A stretch of DNA of 64,000 nt from JACXTP01 sp963789555 (GTDB lineage: Archaea; Thermoplasmatota; Thermoplasmata; Methanomassiliicoccales; UBA472): assembly GCA_963789555.1 (NCBI GenBank), contig CAWBKY010000004.1:186001-250000 (forward strand). Direction: 5' to 3'. This document shows positions 40,785-51,776 of the stretch, piece by piece. The first letter of the stretch is position 1. Every line of letters begins with the position of its first letter. The notes below the pieces were generated by a model that was given only the letters and a program-made list of their open reading frames with translations, made no database searches and was not told where the DNA came from. Position numbers and translations under genes: made by a program.

Positions 40785-42048
40785 ATGCGCATCGCCATCA
40801 TTGGCACAGGTTATGTTGGACTGGTCACCGGGGCTTGCTTCGCCGATCTCGGCAACGATGTGGTATGCATCGACGTCATCGAGGATAAGGTGAGTGCGAT
40901 CAATGAGGGAAAGGTCCCCATCTACGAGCCGGGACTGGAAGGCCTTCTCAGGAAGCAACTGGCCGCGGGCCGCCTTCGCGCCACCACCGACATGGACGCC
41001 ATGCTTGGCGCCGAGGTTTCCTTCCTCTGCGTGGGCACACCCTCTCGCAAGGATGGCTCACTGGACCTGAAGTATGTCCGCTCCGCCGCCCGCGCGGTGG
41101 GGGAGAGGTTGGCCCGGATGGACCGACGCCATACGGTAGTGGTCAAGAGCACCGTCATGCCAGGCACCACCCGGGATGCGGTCCTTCCCATCTTGGAGAG
41201 GGCCTCTGGACGCCGATCGGGGATGGATTTCGGCGTGGCCATGAACCCTGAGTTCCTCAAGGAGGGCATGGCGGTCCATGATTTCATGCACCCGGACCGG
41301 ATAGTGATCGGCGCCGAGGACGATGATGCGGCCAAGGTCCTTTCCGAGCTGTACCAGGGTTTCGACTGCCCCAAGCTGCGGGTGGACACCGCCACGGCGG
41401 AAATGATCAAGGTGGCATCGAACGCCTTCCTCGCCACCAGGATATCCTTCGTCAACGAGGTGGGGAACGTCTGCAAGTCATTGGGCATCGACTTCCGCAA
41501 GGTGGCGGAAGGGATGGGCCTCGATCCCCAGGGTGGGGAGGCACTTCCTTCGCGCCGGCTGTGGTTTCGGCGGCTCATGCTTCCCCAAGGACCTGAAAGG
41601 GCTCATCGCCGTTTCCAAGAGGCAGAAGGTAAGGCCGGTGCTGTTGGAGGCGGTCCAGAGGGTGAACCGGGTCCAACCTGACCGCATGCTCTCGCTCCTC
41701 GAGCGGCACATCGACCCCCGGGGCAGGAACATAGCCGTCCTAGGTCTGGCGTTCAAACCAGACACGGATGATGTCAGGGAGGCGTCCTCGCACCGAGTGG
41801 TGCTGCGATTGAAGAAGAAGGGAGCGAAAGTTTTCGCCTACGACCCCAAGGCCATGGAGAATTTCCGACGGGAGCATCCCGATGTGACCTATTGTCGCAC
41901 CGCCCGGGAATGTGTGGATGCGTCCGATGCTGTGCTTCTGCTCACGGAATGGAAGGAGTTCGAGGACCCCTCCCTCTACGGCGACAAGCTAGTGGTGGAT
42001 GGAAGGGGCGTCGTGCGAACCAAGAACTACGAAGGGATCTGTTGGTGA
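40785..42048 (+). CDS. ugd: UDP-glucose/UDP-N-acetyl sugar 6-dehydrogenase
   Basis: Oxidises a UDP-hexose to its uronic acid with two NAD+. About 420 residues. NAD site MRIAIIGTGYVGLVTGACFA, central NEFLKEG-like MNPEFLKEGMAVHDF, catalytic Cys in GCGFGGSCFPKDLKGL and the C-terminal NIAVLGLAFKPDTDDVREA. Frame break near 41545 just before the catalytic loop. The start ATG 40785 has GGGG upstream; TATA near 40740. It heads ugd-galU-galE; precursors for surface glycans or N-glycosylation (inference). Confidence 0.92.
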
Positions 42049-42052
42049 CTAA

Positions 42053-42916
42053 ATGAAAGCCGTAATTCCCGCCGCCGGTTGGGGTCTGCGCTTCCTGCCG
42101 CTGACCAAGGAACAGCCCAAGGAGATGCTGCCCGTCGTGGACAAGCCCACCATCCAATATGTTGTGGAGGAGGCACTGGACTCTGGCATAACGGATATCG
42201 TCATCATCACGGGCCGGCACAAGAGGGGCATCGAGGACCACTTCGACCGCTCCTATGAGCTCGAGTCCATCCTGGAAAGGGGGAACAAGACCGAATACCT
42301 TCGCCAGGTGCGGGAGATCTCCAGCATGGCGGACATCCATTTCATCAGGCAGAAGGAGCAGAGGGGGCTCGGCGACGCCGTTCGCATGGCGCGCCAACAT
42401 ATCGGGGACGAGCCGTTCGCCGTGATGCTGGGGGACACCATCTACCGGTCCAAGGTGCCAGTGGTGAAGCAGCTCATGAACGTGCATGAACGCACTGGTC
42501 GCTCCGTGATCGCCATCGAGCCCGTGCCCAGGGAGAAGGTCAAGGACTATGGGATAGTGAAGGGGCAGCAGATCGAGCCCGACCTGGTGCTCATCGACGA
42601 CCTGGTGGAGAAACCGCACCCGGAGCTTGCCCCGTCCAACCTGGCCATCGCCGGGACCTATGTCCTCACGCCCGCCATATTCGATTGCATCGACCACACC
42701 ACCCCCGGACTGAACGGAGAGGTCCAGCTCACGGACGCCCTCCGACTTCTGCGGAAGAGGGAGGAGATCTACGGTTGGCGCTTCGAGGGCAAACGGTACG
42801 ACATCGGGGACATGCTGGGTTGGCTCAAGACCCAATGCGAGCTCGCCTTGGCCAACCCCGCATACGCCGCACCCTTGCGTGCCCATATGGAGCAATTGCT
42901 CAAGGAAGGGCGGTGA
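42053..42916 (+). CDS. galU: UTP-glucose-1-phosphate uridylyltransferase
   Basis: Makes UDP-glucose from UTP and glucose-1-phosphate. 287 residues, intact. Nucleotide-binding motif AAGWGLRFLPLTKEQPKEML (family usually has GTRF where this has GLRF), then DKPTIQYVVEEA, GDTIYRSK and YDIGDMLGWLKT. It starts four bases after the ugd stop and its stop overlaps the epimerase GTG start. Confidence 0.92.
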   Translation: MKAVIPAAGWGLRFLPLTKEQPKEMLPVVDKPTIQYVVEEALDSGITDIVIITGRHKRGIEDHFDRSYELESILERGNKTEYLRQVREISSMADIHFIRQKEQRGLGDAVRMARQHIGDEPFAVMLGDTIYRSKVPVVKQLMNVHERTGRSVIAIEPVPREKVKDYGIVKGQQIEPDLVLIDDLVEKPHPELAPSNLAIAGTYVLTPAIFDCIDHTTPGLNGEVQLTDALRLLRKREEIYGWRFEGKRYDIGDMLGWLKTQCELALANPAYAAPLRAHMEQLLKEGR

Positions 42917-43891
42917 GGGCCACGTCGAACGGCCCGGAGGAGAAGTTGGACCTGGCCCGCCTGGTCCAGGACCGGAGGGTGATGGTGACGGGAGGGGCGG
43001 GATTCATCGGCTCCCACCTGGTGGAGGTGCTTTCGGAACGGAACAAGGTCTTCGTCTACGACGACCTGTCCACCGGGGCATTGCGCAACCTCGACGACCT
43101 GGACGCGGAGCTGGTGGTGGGAAGCCTCCTGGACCAGGACCTGCTCTACCGCACGGTCAAGGGCATGGACCTGATCTTCCATCTCGGCGCCCTGCCGTCG
43201 GTGCCCCGCAGCGTGGAGGACCCGGTGGGATCGAACCTCGCCAATCAGAACGGCACCTTGAACCTGCTGATGGCCGCCAAGGAGGCCAAGGTGGAGAGGG
43301 TGGTGTACGCTTCGTCCTCGTCCGTCTATGGGGACGCTCCCGAGCAGCCTAAGCGGGAGGACATGCTCCCCGCGCCCATGTCGCCCGTATGCGGTGGCGA
43401 AACTGGCCGGGGAATACTACTGTCAGGTGTTCCATCGCCTCTATGGACTGGGGGCGGTGCCGCTGCGTTTCTTCAACGTCTTCGGTCCGCGGCAGGACCC
43501 CAGCTCTCAATATGCCGCCGTGGTCCCCAAGTTCATCGCCCAGGCCCGCCAAGGTGAGAGGCTCACCATTTTCGGGGATGGGGGGCAGAGCCGGGACTTC
43601 ACCTATGTCCTGGACGTGGTGCAGGGATGCTTGCTCGCCGCCAAAAGCCCCCGGGCGGATGGCATGGTCATGAACGTGGCCCGGGGCGAGAGCATCTCCG
43701 TGAATCGCTTGGCGGAGATCGTCCTCAAGGCGTTCGGAAAGGGGATGGAGGGCAACGTCACCTATCTTCCCGCCCGACCGGGTGAGATCAAGGACTCCTT
43801 GGCCGACATCGGGCGGGCCAAGGAGGTCCTTGGTTACCGACCCCGATTCACCGTGGAAGAGGGCCTCGCCCTGACCATGGAACGAAGCTAG
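42913..43891 (+). CDS. NAD-dependent UDP-sugar epimerase (GalE-like)
   Basis: Extended short-chain dehydrogenase of about 326 residues. NAD motif VMVTGGAGFIGSHLVEVL, YASSSSVYGD, and in the next frame the catalytic PYAVAKLAGEYYCQVF (Tyr and Lys), then RFFNVFGPRQDPSSQYAAVV and RDFTYVLDVV. Frame break near 43380, just before the YxxxK. Likely UDP-glucose or UDP-glucuronate 4-epimerase, given its ugd and galU neighbours. GTG start overlapping the galU TGA. Confidence 0.9.
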
Positions 43892-43902
43892 TGGTCGCAG
43901 CC

Positions 43903-44336
43903 TTAAAGCGCGGTCAGGCGCAGACCGATGCCCATCAGCAGAGGGACGATCAAGAAGATGAGGCATAGCCTCATCAAGAGCCTGCCCTTCGCCGTCGCGT
44001 TGGGGCAGCGGGCCATGTTGCCCCTCGCCCGGGCGAACTGGACCATCAGAATCAGTGATAGGACGACACCGATGCCCCCGAGGGTGTGGTGAACTATGAC
44101 CACCCAGGCACGTTGGTCCATGCCGTAATCGACGTAGCCGGCTGCCATGTCCCAGAACCTCGGCACCATCAGGAAGAGGACGGCGATGAGGTTCAGGCCG
44201 TGGCCAAGGCTAGCAGTCTGTAGTGCCCCTTGACGTCCTTCATGCCCTTCGCCGCGGCCACCCCGAAGATGAGGAGGAACAGGACGATGAGCTCGAGCAA
44301 CAAGCTGGTCCACCTCATGATCTCGGTCTGGTCCAT
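43903..44336 (-). CDS. Four-helix membrane protein, DUF420-like
   Basis: About 144 residues with four hydrophobic segments: SLLLELIVLFLLIFGVAAAK, HGLNLIAVLFLMV, VVIVHHTLGGIGVVLSLILM and MRLCLIFLIVPLLMGIGLRL. Paired His residues (IVHHTLGG) and HGLN resemble DUF420/YozB-type haem-associated membrane proteins. Frame break near 44205. Convergent with the epimerase gene. Role unknown. Confidence 0.7.
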
Positions 44337-44486
44337 GTCCTAACCTAGGAAAGGATGGACGGACGGTCAGATATCATTTTCCTGTGGCGAGCCCAGGAGG
44401 GCAATGATTATCTGAGAGCTCGCCATCCTTGGTCCTCTAGGTCGATCGTTGGAGAACGGTCCGGCCTCCCTCTCGGTGGTGGTGCC

Positions 44487-45592
44487 ATGAAGCTGGAACC
44501 TTTCAGATTGGAACGTTACTTCGCCCAGTACGAGTTCAAAGCCAGATACCTGTTGTGCAGCTCCGACTGCGAGACCATGAGCGTCGATGAGCTCCTATCC
44601 CTGGAGCCGGAGGCGAGGCAGAGGCTCTCCTCCCTGCGCTTGGGCTACACCGAACCGCCCGGTTCGCCCTCGCTCCGCCAGGCCATATCCTCGTACGTAT
44701 GGTGCCATTGGCCCGGAGGAGGTCGTGGTCCACAGCGGGGCGGAGGAGGCGATATTCCTGTTCATGCACGCCGCGCTCCGACCTGGTGATGAGGTGGTGG
44801 TGCACTCCCCCTGCTACCAGTCGTTGGAGGAGGTGGCACGGGGCATCGGGTGCAAGGTGTTGCGATGGAAGGCCAAGACCAGGGGATTGGTCGCTGGATA
44901 TCGGGGAGCTCGAGGGGCTCATCGGACCGCGCACCAGGGCGGTGGTGGTCAACACGCCCCACAACCCCACTGGTCACCTGATGCCTCGGTCCGATTTCAA
45001 AGGGCTGTGCCAGATCGCCGATGAACGGGGAGCGGTGCTCCTCTCCGACGAGGTCTACAGAGGCTCGGAGCATGATGCGGCGGACCGACTCCCGGCGGCC
45101 TGCGACCTGTCCGAGAGCGCCGTGTCCTTGGGAGTGATGTCGAAGACCTATGGGCTGGCGGGACTGCGCATCGGCTGGGTGGCGACGCGCAATCAGGCGG
45201 TCAAGGCGAGCGATGGAACGTCTGAAGGATTACACCACCATCTGCAACAGCGCCCCGAGCGAGCTGCTGGCGGAGGTGGCGTTGCATCACCGGGAACAGA
45301 TCGAGGGAAGGAACCTGCGCATCATCAAGGATAACCTCGCATTGCTGGACCGGTTCTTCGAGGCGCGGAGGGACCAGTTCGAATGGAGCAGGCCCAGGGC
45401 CGGACCGATCGCCTATCCGCGATGGACCATGGGCGACGTGGACGCGTTCTGCGAGGACCTGGTGGAGAGATCGGGGGTGCTCCTGCTCCCCGGGTCCGTT
45501 TACGAGGACCTACGGGTCGTTTCCGCATCGGGTTCGGGAGGAGGAACATGCCCGAGGCGCTGGAGGCTTTGAGCATATATCTGGAGAGGTGA
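44487..45592 (+). CDS. PLP-dependent class I/II aminotransferase, with frame breaks
   Basis: About 370 residues over five frames (breaks near 44695, 44890, 45210 and 45515). Motifs: LGYTEPPGSPSLRQAIS, VVHSGAEEAIFLFMHAAL, VVVNTPHNPTGH, LLSDEVYRG, and the PLP Lys in VMSKTYGLAGLRIGWV, then GRFRIGFGRRNMPEAL with the carboxylate-binding Arg. Substrate not predictable. It stands just upstream of mtrA on the same strand, 37 bases apart. Confidence 0.82.
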
Positions 45593-45629
45593 GGCAAACC
45601 TATTTCACCGTGCAAGGGAATGAGAGGGC

Positions 45630-46400
45630 ATGGACCCCGAGATCAGGGGCTGGCCGCGCTATCCGGGCGATTATGTCATCGGCGATCCCGCCTCACATGT
45701 GGCCATCCTCATCGTCGGCAGGGGGGCGGTGGACCTTCCCCCAGACCTGTTTTGCATCAAGGGGATAATGAAGACCGAGAACGTCGGCCTGGAGAAGGTG
45801 GTGCTCAACATCGTCTCCAACCCGATGGTGCGCTTCCTCATCGTCTGCGGCAAGGAGGAGTTCGGACATTTCCCCGCGGACGCACTGCTCAAGCTGGCCC
45901 GCAATGGCACTGACGGTGAGAGGAGGATCGTCGGAGCGCAGAGCGCCATCCCTTTCCTTTGCTCATTGCCGAGCGAGGCGGTGGACCGGTTCCGGGCCCA
46001 GGTGGAGGTGGTGGACCTGGTGCGACCCAAGGACGCCATCGAGATCGTGGCCATGGACCCCATCTATCAGTTCGAGGCGGAACGCCGGGACGAGCTGATC
46101 GAGGTGGCGACGGCCCTGAACCGCAGGGGAGCGGAACGCTTCCCTTCCGAACCGCTCGTCATCAGTGTCCCCGGGCTGATGGGCGGCTCGGACCGTCTGG
46201 GGCACGACCTGCACAAGACCGCGGACGTGATCATAGAGAACATGCTGTGCATGCCATCGGAACGATTGAAGACCGATGCGGAGATGGCGGTCGTCTCGGA
46301 TGAGATGGGCACGGCGATGGACCCGGTGAGCGGCATCATATTCCAAGTTTCCAATGTCGAGCTGGCAAGAAGGATGCGCAGCTATTTCATGGGGGAATGA
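45630..46400 (+). CDS. mtrA: MtrA-like corrinoid protein without membrane anchor
   Basis: Homologue of the corrinoid subunit of H4MPT:CoM methyltransferase. 256 residues, intact: GWPRYPGDYVIGDPASHVAI, MKTENVGLEKVVLNIVSNP, and CGKEEFGHFPADALLKLA with the His that serves as lower cobalt ligand in MtrA. The usual C-terminal transmembrane anchor is missing; the last 90 residues are soluble in composition (LVISVPGLMGGSDRLGHD, MGTAMDPVSGIIFQV). Its stop overlaps the mtrH start by four bases. No mtrBCDEFG in the window. Confidence 0.85.
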   Translation: MDPEIRGWPRYPGDYVIGDPASHVAILIVGRGAVDLPPDLFCIKGIMKTENVGLEKVVLNIVSNPMVRFLIVCGKEEFGHFPADALLKLARNGTDGERRIVGAQSAIPFLCSLPSEAVDRFRAQVEVVDLVRPKDAIEIVAMDPIYQFEAERRDELIEVATALNRRGAERFPSEPLVISVPGLMGGSDRLGHDLHKTADVIIENMLCMPSERLKTDAEMAVVSDEMGTAMDPVSGIIFQVSNVELARRMRSYFMGE

Positions 46401-47324
46401 GCGTGTTCAGGTTCCAATGCAGACAAGAGACGGTACGGATCGGGGATGTGAGCTTCGGGGGCCAGCCAGGCAAGAGAAGGACGGCTTTGCTCGGGTCCTT
46501 GTTCTATCCGCGGCACACGATGGTCCTGGACAGGGTGACGGGGAAGGTGGACCATGCAAAGCTGGAAAAGGCCCTGGCGCAACTGTCCGTCGCGGCCATG
46601 GAGACGGAATGCCCCTTCGGACTGATGCTCTTCGCCGAGACGGGCGAGGCCATGGCATCGTACCTGGAGCTCATGGCGGACCGCAGCCATGCCCCGTTGT
46701 TCCTCGACTCGCCCTCTCGGGAGGTGCGGTTGGCCGGCGCGAGGAGGGCCGGCGGAGATGGGCATCGCGGACCGGGTGGTGTACAACACCCTCAACGCCG
46801 GGGTCACCAAGGAGGAGCTTGAGGGGATGGCCGAGGCGGGAGTGCGCAACGCCGTGCTCCTGGCCTTCAACCCTGCCGACCTGGGCACCAAGGGGAAGAT
46901 CTACCTGTTGGAGGATGGTGGCGGCATATTGCCCCAAGGACTGATCGAAATGGCGAGGAGGGCCGGCGTTAAGAACCTGCTGCTGGACATGGCCGTGCTG
47001 GCCTCGGAGCAGTCGGCCGGGAACGCCCTTCGCGCCCTTATCGTCTCCAAATCCAAATGGGGGCTGCCCTGCGGTTGCGCGCTGCACAACGCGGTGGAAT
47101 CCTGGCCCATGGTGCAGGGGGTCAAGGCCCAGGAACCGGGCATATATCGCCATGTGGACACGGCGTCAACGGTCATCCCTATCATGGCAGGCGCGGACTT
47201 CGTGATGTTCGGGCCGATCGAGTCCGCCAGAAGGAACATGCATGCCGCCGCCTTCGCGGACGACCTCCTGCGCCAGTCCACTGAGGAGCTCAGGTACGAC
47301 CGCGAGGCCCCTAGAAATCATTAG
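46397..47324 (+). CDS. mtrH: MtrH-like methyltransferase
   Basis: About 309 residues of the MtrH family, the subunit that moves a methyl group to or from the MtrA corrinoid. Signatures: FGGQPGKRRTALLGSLFYPR, SHAPLFLDSPSREVRLAGAR, DRVVYNTLNAGVTKEE, LLAFNPADLGTKGKIYLLE, GLPCGCALHNAVESW and ADFVMFGPIESA. One frame break near 46750. Translationally coupled to mtrA. Without the sodium-pumping MtrBCDEFG, the pair would be a soluble methyl-transfer module; the methyl donor or acceptor is unknown. Confidence 0.87.
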
Positions 47325-47332
47325 GATAAGGT

Positions 47333-48623
47333 TCAGACCCACGGGTTCCGGCTGTAGCCATAGCGCTGGCAGAGCTTGTTGATCTGGTCCAGGTATGCCT
47401 TGGCCTCTTCCTGGTCCCCCATGGCGGCATGCGCCTCGGCCAGGTTCTGCAAGCACCCCGGTGTAGTAGATGCTTTGGTCCCCATAGTAGCGTTCGACGG
47501 CGGCCAGCTGCTTCTCGTACTCTCGGACGGCCCGGTCCGGGCGGCCCAGAAGCCGGTGCATGTGACCCATCTGGTTGAGGACCGCGGCCAACATGGGGTC
47601 GTCCTCCCCGTCCGGTTGGAGGTGCTCCTCCACGATGGTGTAGTACTTCAGCGCCTTGGCGTACTCCTTTCGGTTGGAATAGGCCAGAGCCAGCATCCTC
47701 ATCCGCCGCATCTGGTCCTTGCCCCCCTCCTCGTCACGCTTTTCATCCAGCGCGATGGAGGCCGACAAGACCTCCTCGGCCTTCTTGCTCTCCCCTCTGG
47801 TCAGGTACACGGAGGCAAGGTTGCCCATGGACATGGAGACCTCGGCGCTCTCCTCGCCATATAGCGTCTTGGCCACCGCGATCTCCCGCTTGTAGATGTC
47901 CTCCGCCTCCTTCTCCTCGTCGTTCATGAGGTATATCTCGGCGGTCGATTCGAGCAGGTACATGAACTCCGGGGTGTAGACCCGCCTGGCCCTCTCCGCT
48001 GCCGCCACCGCCTCCAGGTAGAAGGCCTTGGCCAGCTCGGGGTTGTACTCGTTCTCGTAGAAGTGGGCCACATGGATCATCACCTCGATGTGCTCCGGGG
48101 AACCCTCGCCAAAAGTGCGCATGCTCAGGTCCACCGCGGCGGCGCACATCCGCACCATGTGCTCCCGGTCCTGCTGCGGGTCATAAAAACGTCCAGTGCT
48201 GCGATTGGTGGACTCGGCCACGTCCCCTTTGAGGATGGCGACCATGTGGTTCAAGGCGTCCCGGCGGAAGTTGGAGGCCTTGCTCTGGTTCCCCTCCTTG
48301 TCCAGTACGTCGGCGAACAATATCAGGTGCAATGGATAGTAGGGCAGGTCCATGCCGATGTACTGGCGATCGACCTCCAGCGCCTGCTTGGCCGCCAACT
48401 TCGCCTCCTGCAGCTCGCCCAGCTCCAGCAGGTCGCGGGCCAAGAGTTCCAAGGAGACGGAATGGAGGACCTCGGAGCCCTCCATGTTGGAATAGATGAC
48501 CACCAGCCTCTCCATGGCCCGGGCGGCCCCGGCCAGGTCGCCCTCTGCCTTCAGCTGGGAATAGCTGTTGTTGAGCTCCCAGATCTGGTGATCGTAGGCG
48601 CCTCCCTCATCGTTCCAGTTCAT
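47333..48623 (-). CDS. Tetratricopeptide-repeat protein
   Basis: About 430 residues of repeated helical pairs typical of TPR: AARAMERLVVIYSNM, AKAFYLEAVAAAERARRVY, AEDIYKREIAVAKTLYGEES, AEEVLSASIALDEKRD and ALKYYTIVEEHLQPDGE. There are no other domains or signal peptide, so it is a cytoplasmic scaffold. One frame break near 47455; in the restored frame it ends YGYSRNPWV at 47333. Convergent with mtrH, nine bases apart. Partner unknown. Confidence 0.8.
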
Positions 48624-48678
48624 CGGTTCTCCTTAGCGGACCCAATGACCCACCTGGTAGTTAATTGGTCCCAATGCA

Positions 48679-49197
48679 TCATCGCTCTTCCAGCGCCATC
48701 GCCACAAAATAGCTCTCTGGCATCCCGAATAGGTTGGGATTTATCTCTCCGATGTTCCTCCCCTCGGACCAGAGGGCCACATAGGCTTCGATGGCCGTTC
48801 CGTTGAATACGTCCGGGTCCTCGATCCGGTACTTGACGAACTGCAACAGGCCAGCCTCGGTCTGCAGATTGTAATCATCCCCCATCTTGGTGATGCTGAA
48901 CACCTTCATGGTCTTGTTCTCCACCGGATCGAAGTTGCCGTTCAGCAGGCTGATGGTCAGCAAGCCATCGCCGTCATTGAACTCCAAGGACACCTCGTAC
49001 TCCGCCGTCTCCGTGCCGTTCCACTCACCGGAGGAGCTGACATACATCTTGCCGGTCGCCCTGATGTCAGGGCCTGCGGAATAGGTGAGGGCAGATATCA
49101 CGAACGCCACGACCACTATGGCCACGATGATGATGACCACCACCAAACCCCATCGTCCCTCCAATCTGGATTTTGCGGCGTCGCTGTCCGGGTTCAT
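48679..49197 (-). CDS. Membrane-anchored extracellular protein, unknown
   Basis: 172 residues, intact. A short cytoplasmic N-terminus, one transmembrane helix (GLVVVIIIVAIVVVAFVISA), then an outside domain of beta-type composition (GEWNGTETAEYEVSLEFNDG). Several N-x-S/T sites are possible glycosylation points. No family recognised. It precedes the TPR gene on the same strand, 55 bases apart. Confidence 0.65.
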   Translation of the reverse strand: MNPDSDAAKSRLEGRWGLVVVIIIVAIVVVAFVISALTYSAGPDIRATGKMYVSSSGEWNGTETAEYEVSLEFNDGDGLLTISLLNGNFDPVENKTMKVFSITKMGDDYNLQTEAGLLQFVKYRIEDPDVFNGTAIEAYVALWSEGRNIGEINPNLFGMPESYFVAMALEER

Positions 49198-49259
49198 ATG
49201 TCCTCGTTAGGCAATTGCCATCGCTCCGATATAATCGTGACTGTCTGGTCCCTTCGCCT

Positions 49260-50131
49260 TTAACGGATCTCGATCATCGCCCCGGAGCCGATGTTGTCCA
49301 CATGAACGAAGCGGTCCGATAGCTGCTTGGTGGCATGGAAACCGGTGCAATGCATCGGGACCACCCTCTCCAACCCCATTTTCTTCAGGTTCTCCATGGT
49401 GCGGAGGATGCGGTCGTTGCCGACTCGGCACCCCTCCCAGATGGAGGCCTCCCAATAGCATGTACGGGGCGCGATTGGTCTGCTTGCGGGCCAGATGCAC
49501 GATGTTACATGGTCCGGGATGACCACAGCCAGTGACCACCAGGAGACCTTTCTTGGTGTTGACGAAAAGGGCCTGCTCGTCCTGCATGATGTCGGGGCTG
49601 ATTTCCCCATCGATCTCCTTGATGAACTTGGTCTCCGCCTCGAAGGGGAAGGTGCGGGGCACCTCCCCGCTCACCTTGACCCCTGGCACCAGCTCGGTGC
49701 TCGTGGATACGTGGTGCAGGTCCGCTCCGGCCAGAGCCTCCATAACCGCGGGAGGGGCGGTCAGATCTCCGGTGGGACCCGTCAGACCGTACTGAATACC
49801 TCCTCCCTTTGAAGGTGAGGGGGTGGGTATAGACAGGCACCCCGGCCTTTATCAGCCCCGGGAGCCCGCCCACATGATCGTAATGACCATGGGATATGTA
49901 GACCAGATCGATGTCCTCATGGTCCAGCCCCAGCAGGTCCAGGTTGTGGTCCAAGACCAGTTGCGACGCCCCGGTGTCGAACAGCACCTTCTTACCCTCA
50001 TCGGTCTCGATGAGAAGCGATAGCCCGTGCTCGGCGAGGAAATGGTCGGAGGGGGTGTCATTGGGCCTGACCCATTTCGATGGGTCGAAGGAATTGCTGA
50101 TGTGGTTGTCCACCACACAGAATATCCGCAT
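49260..50131 (-). CDS. Metallo-beta-lactamase-fold hydrolase, with frame breaks
   Basis: About 290 residues. The di-metal motif is SHGHYDHVGGL, and VVTGCGHPGPCNIVHLA and VPMHCTGFHATKQL supply the later His ligands. The closest type I recognise is the archaeal MBL group related to the ribofuranosylaminobenzene-phosphate synthase annotation. Frame breaks near 49810 and 49450. It starts five bases after ramA, so it is in the ramA operon; a link to corrinoid activation or pterin metabolism is inference. Confidence 0.78.
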
Positions 50132-50135
50132 GCCC

Positions 50136-51776
50136 CTAGCCCCGGTTCACGACCTTGAGATGACTGAAGTTGTAGCACTTCACCGGGCAGGCGGACTCGC
50201 AGTTCTTGCAGGCAGTGCCCAGGCAGAGCTCTGTCTCCACCTGTATCCTGTAATCGCCCTTACCTTGTTCCTGCACCTTCAGGGCGCGTTCTGGGCACCG
50301 CTTCTCGCAGGACTTGCATCCAGTGCATCCATCGAAGTTACCGATGAGGTACACGCCGACCTGGTCCAGCACCTTGAGGCCCCGGTCCCCCAGGATGGGA
50401 ATGTCGGACGAGACGATCCTGATGGTCTCCTTGGGTCGTTTGATGGGCGGCAACGGGCGGTAACCTCCGTCCTTGAGGTACTTGTTGAACATCTCCATGG
50501 GCATGCCCTCGTCCCAGTAGGCGATCTCGTTGACGTATATGTCCTCGAATGCCTTCGAGGTGGCGAACATGATGTGCTTGGAGCTGATGGCGTTGGCCAC
50601 GTCCTGCATGTGGTCCAGTCCGTTGTCGTCGACCAAGATGTCATAGGCCATCATCAGCGAGGTGTTGCCCGCCTGCACCGTCTTGTCGATCCTCCGCGGC
50701 ACCAGACCGACGGTCTGCGCCTTTAGGGGGTCGACGTAGGTGCCGGACGCTCCCGCCAAGTACATGGTCTTGACATCGTCGTCGTCGATGCCGACCTCTT
50801 CGATCAAGGTGCGGTGACCGGCTCGGATGGCGCCCATGGCCTTGCCGGCCTCGTGCAGGTCCGACTCGGTGAAGGATATGCCGTTCATGAGGTGCATCTT
50901 CTTGTCCGCGGTCGCCACATCGGGCAACTGGATGATGCCGCTCTCCAAGCCCATGGCCACGCAGGCCACGCAACCGGTGCCGGTGATGCCCCGGGCGGGG
51001 ACGCTCTCCAGGAGGTCGCCCTTGCCGGTCCTGGGGTCGATGAGGGCGGTCTTGATCGGCTTCAGCTTCGAATCGAGGACATAGTTGTACCACTTGCCAT
51101 CCGGTCCGATGGACACGTCGGAGATGGCCTCGGGGGCGGCAAGCATCCCGAACTCGATGGACTGCCCCTCCATGGCCGGTCCCGCGGCGGCCGAGCCGGT
51201 GTAGAGCTCGCCCTTGTAGAGCAGGCCCATCTCCGCGTTCGTGCCGTAGTCGGTGACCATGCAGGTCTCCTTCTTGTCCATCATTCCGGTCTTCATGATC
51301 ATGGCCAGGGCATCCGCGCCTATCTCATGACGGATGGAGGGCGGGATGCGCACCTCGGCGTCCTTGCGGACATTGCAGAAGCCGAGTTCGTCGGCCTTAA
51401 GACTGTGGGCCTTGCGCTCCGGCACCTTGACGTTCAACCTCTTCAAGAGGGACTGGCCTGCGAAGGCCAGGTCACGGATCTCGATGTTCTCGAACATGCT
51501 CAACTGAGCGGGGTTGCCGCAGCAGCTGACCCGGACGATCTCATTGGCAGGTGCGCCGTGCAGGGCGATGAGCTTGTCCACCGTTTCCATTATGATGCGA
51601 TGACCGACCTCGTTGCCGTTCTCCAGCCAGAAGTGGAGGTGGTCCATGATGTTGGCGCCTGGTAAGGGGTGCCTCATGGTGATGGAGGTCGATATGATCT
51701 TTCCATGATTGGACAGGTCCACCAGGTGGGACCGGTATCCGCTGGTTCCGAGGTCAAGGGCGACACCGTAAGCCAT
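50136..51776 (-). CDS. ramA: Corrinoid protein reductive activase (RamA family)
   Basis: 546 residues, intact, about the size of RamA. It uses ATP to reduce Co(II) corrinoid proteins to active Co(I). ASKHA-type ATP site GVALDLGTSGYRSHLVDL, TDYGTNAEM and LAGASGTYVDPL. Two C-terminal [4Fe-4S] ferredoxin sites: CTGCKSCEKRCP and CLGTACKNCESACP. TTTTTTATACG near 51812-51820 is the TATA box. Its clients probably include the corrinoid protein at 57 kb and possibly the MtrA-like protein. Confidence 0.9.
   Translation of the reverse strand: MAYGVALDLGTSGYRSHLVDLSNHGKIISTSITMRHPLPGANIMDHLHFWLENGNEVGHRIIMETVDKLIALHGAPANEIVRVSCCGNPAQLSMFENIEIRDLAFAGQSLLKRLNVKVPERKAHSLKADELGFCNVRKDAEVRIPPSIRHEIGADALAMIMKTGMMDKKETCMVTDYGTNAEMGLLYKGELYTGSAAAGPAMEGQSIEFGMLAAPEAISDVSIGPDGKWYNYVLDSKLKPIKTALIDPRTGKGDLLESVPARGITGTGCVACVAMGLESGIIQLPDVATADKKMHLMNGISFTESDLHEAGKAMGAIRAGHRTLIEEVGIDDDDVKTMYLAGASGTYVDPLKAQTVGLVPRRIDKTVQAGNTSLMMAYDILVDDNGLDHMQDVANAISSKHIMFATSKAFEDIYVNEIAYWDEGMPMEMFNKYLKDGGYRPLPPIKRPKETIRIVSSDIPILGDRGLKVLDQVGVYLIGNFDGCTGCKSCEKRCPERALKVQEQGKGDYRIQVETELCLGTACKNCESACPVKCYNFSHLKVVNRG

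Noticed and set aside
44487..45592. Several separate small genes in place of one aminotransferase
   Set aside because: The successive frames join into one ordered class I/II aminotransferase with the PLP Lys and carboxylate-binding Arg in the expected order.
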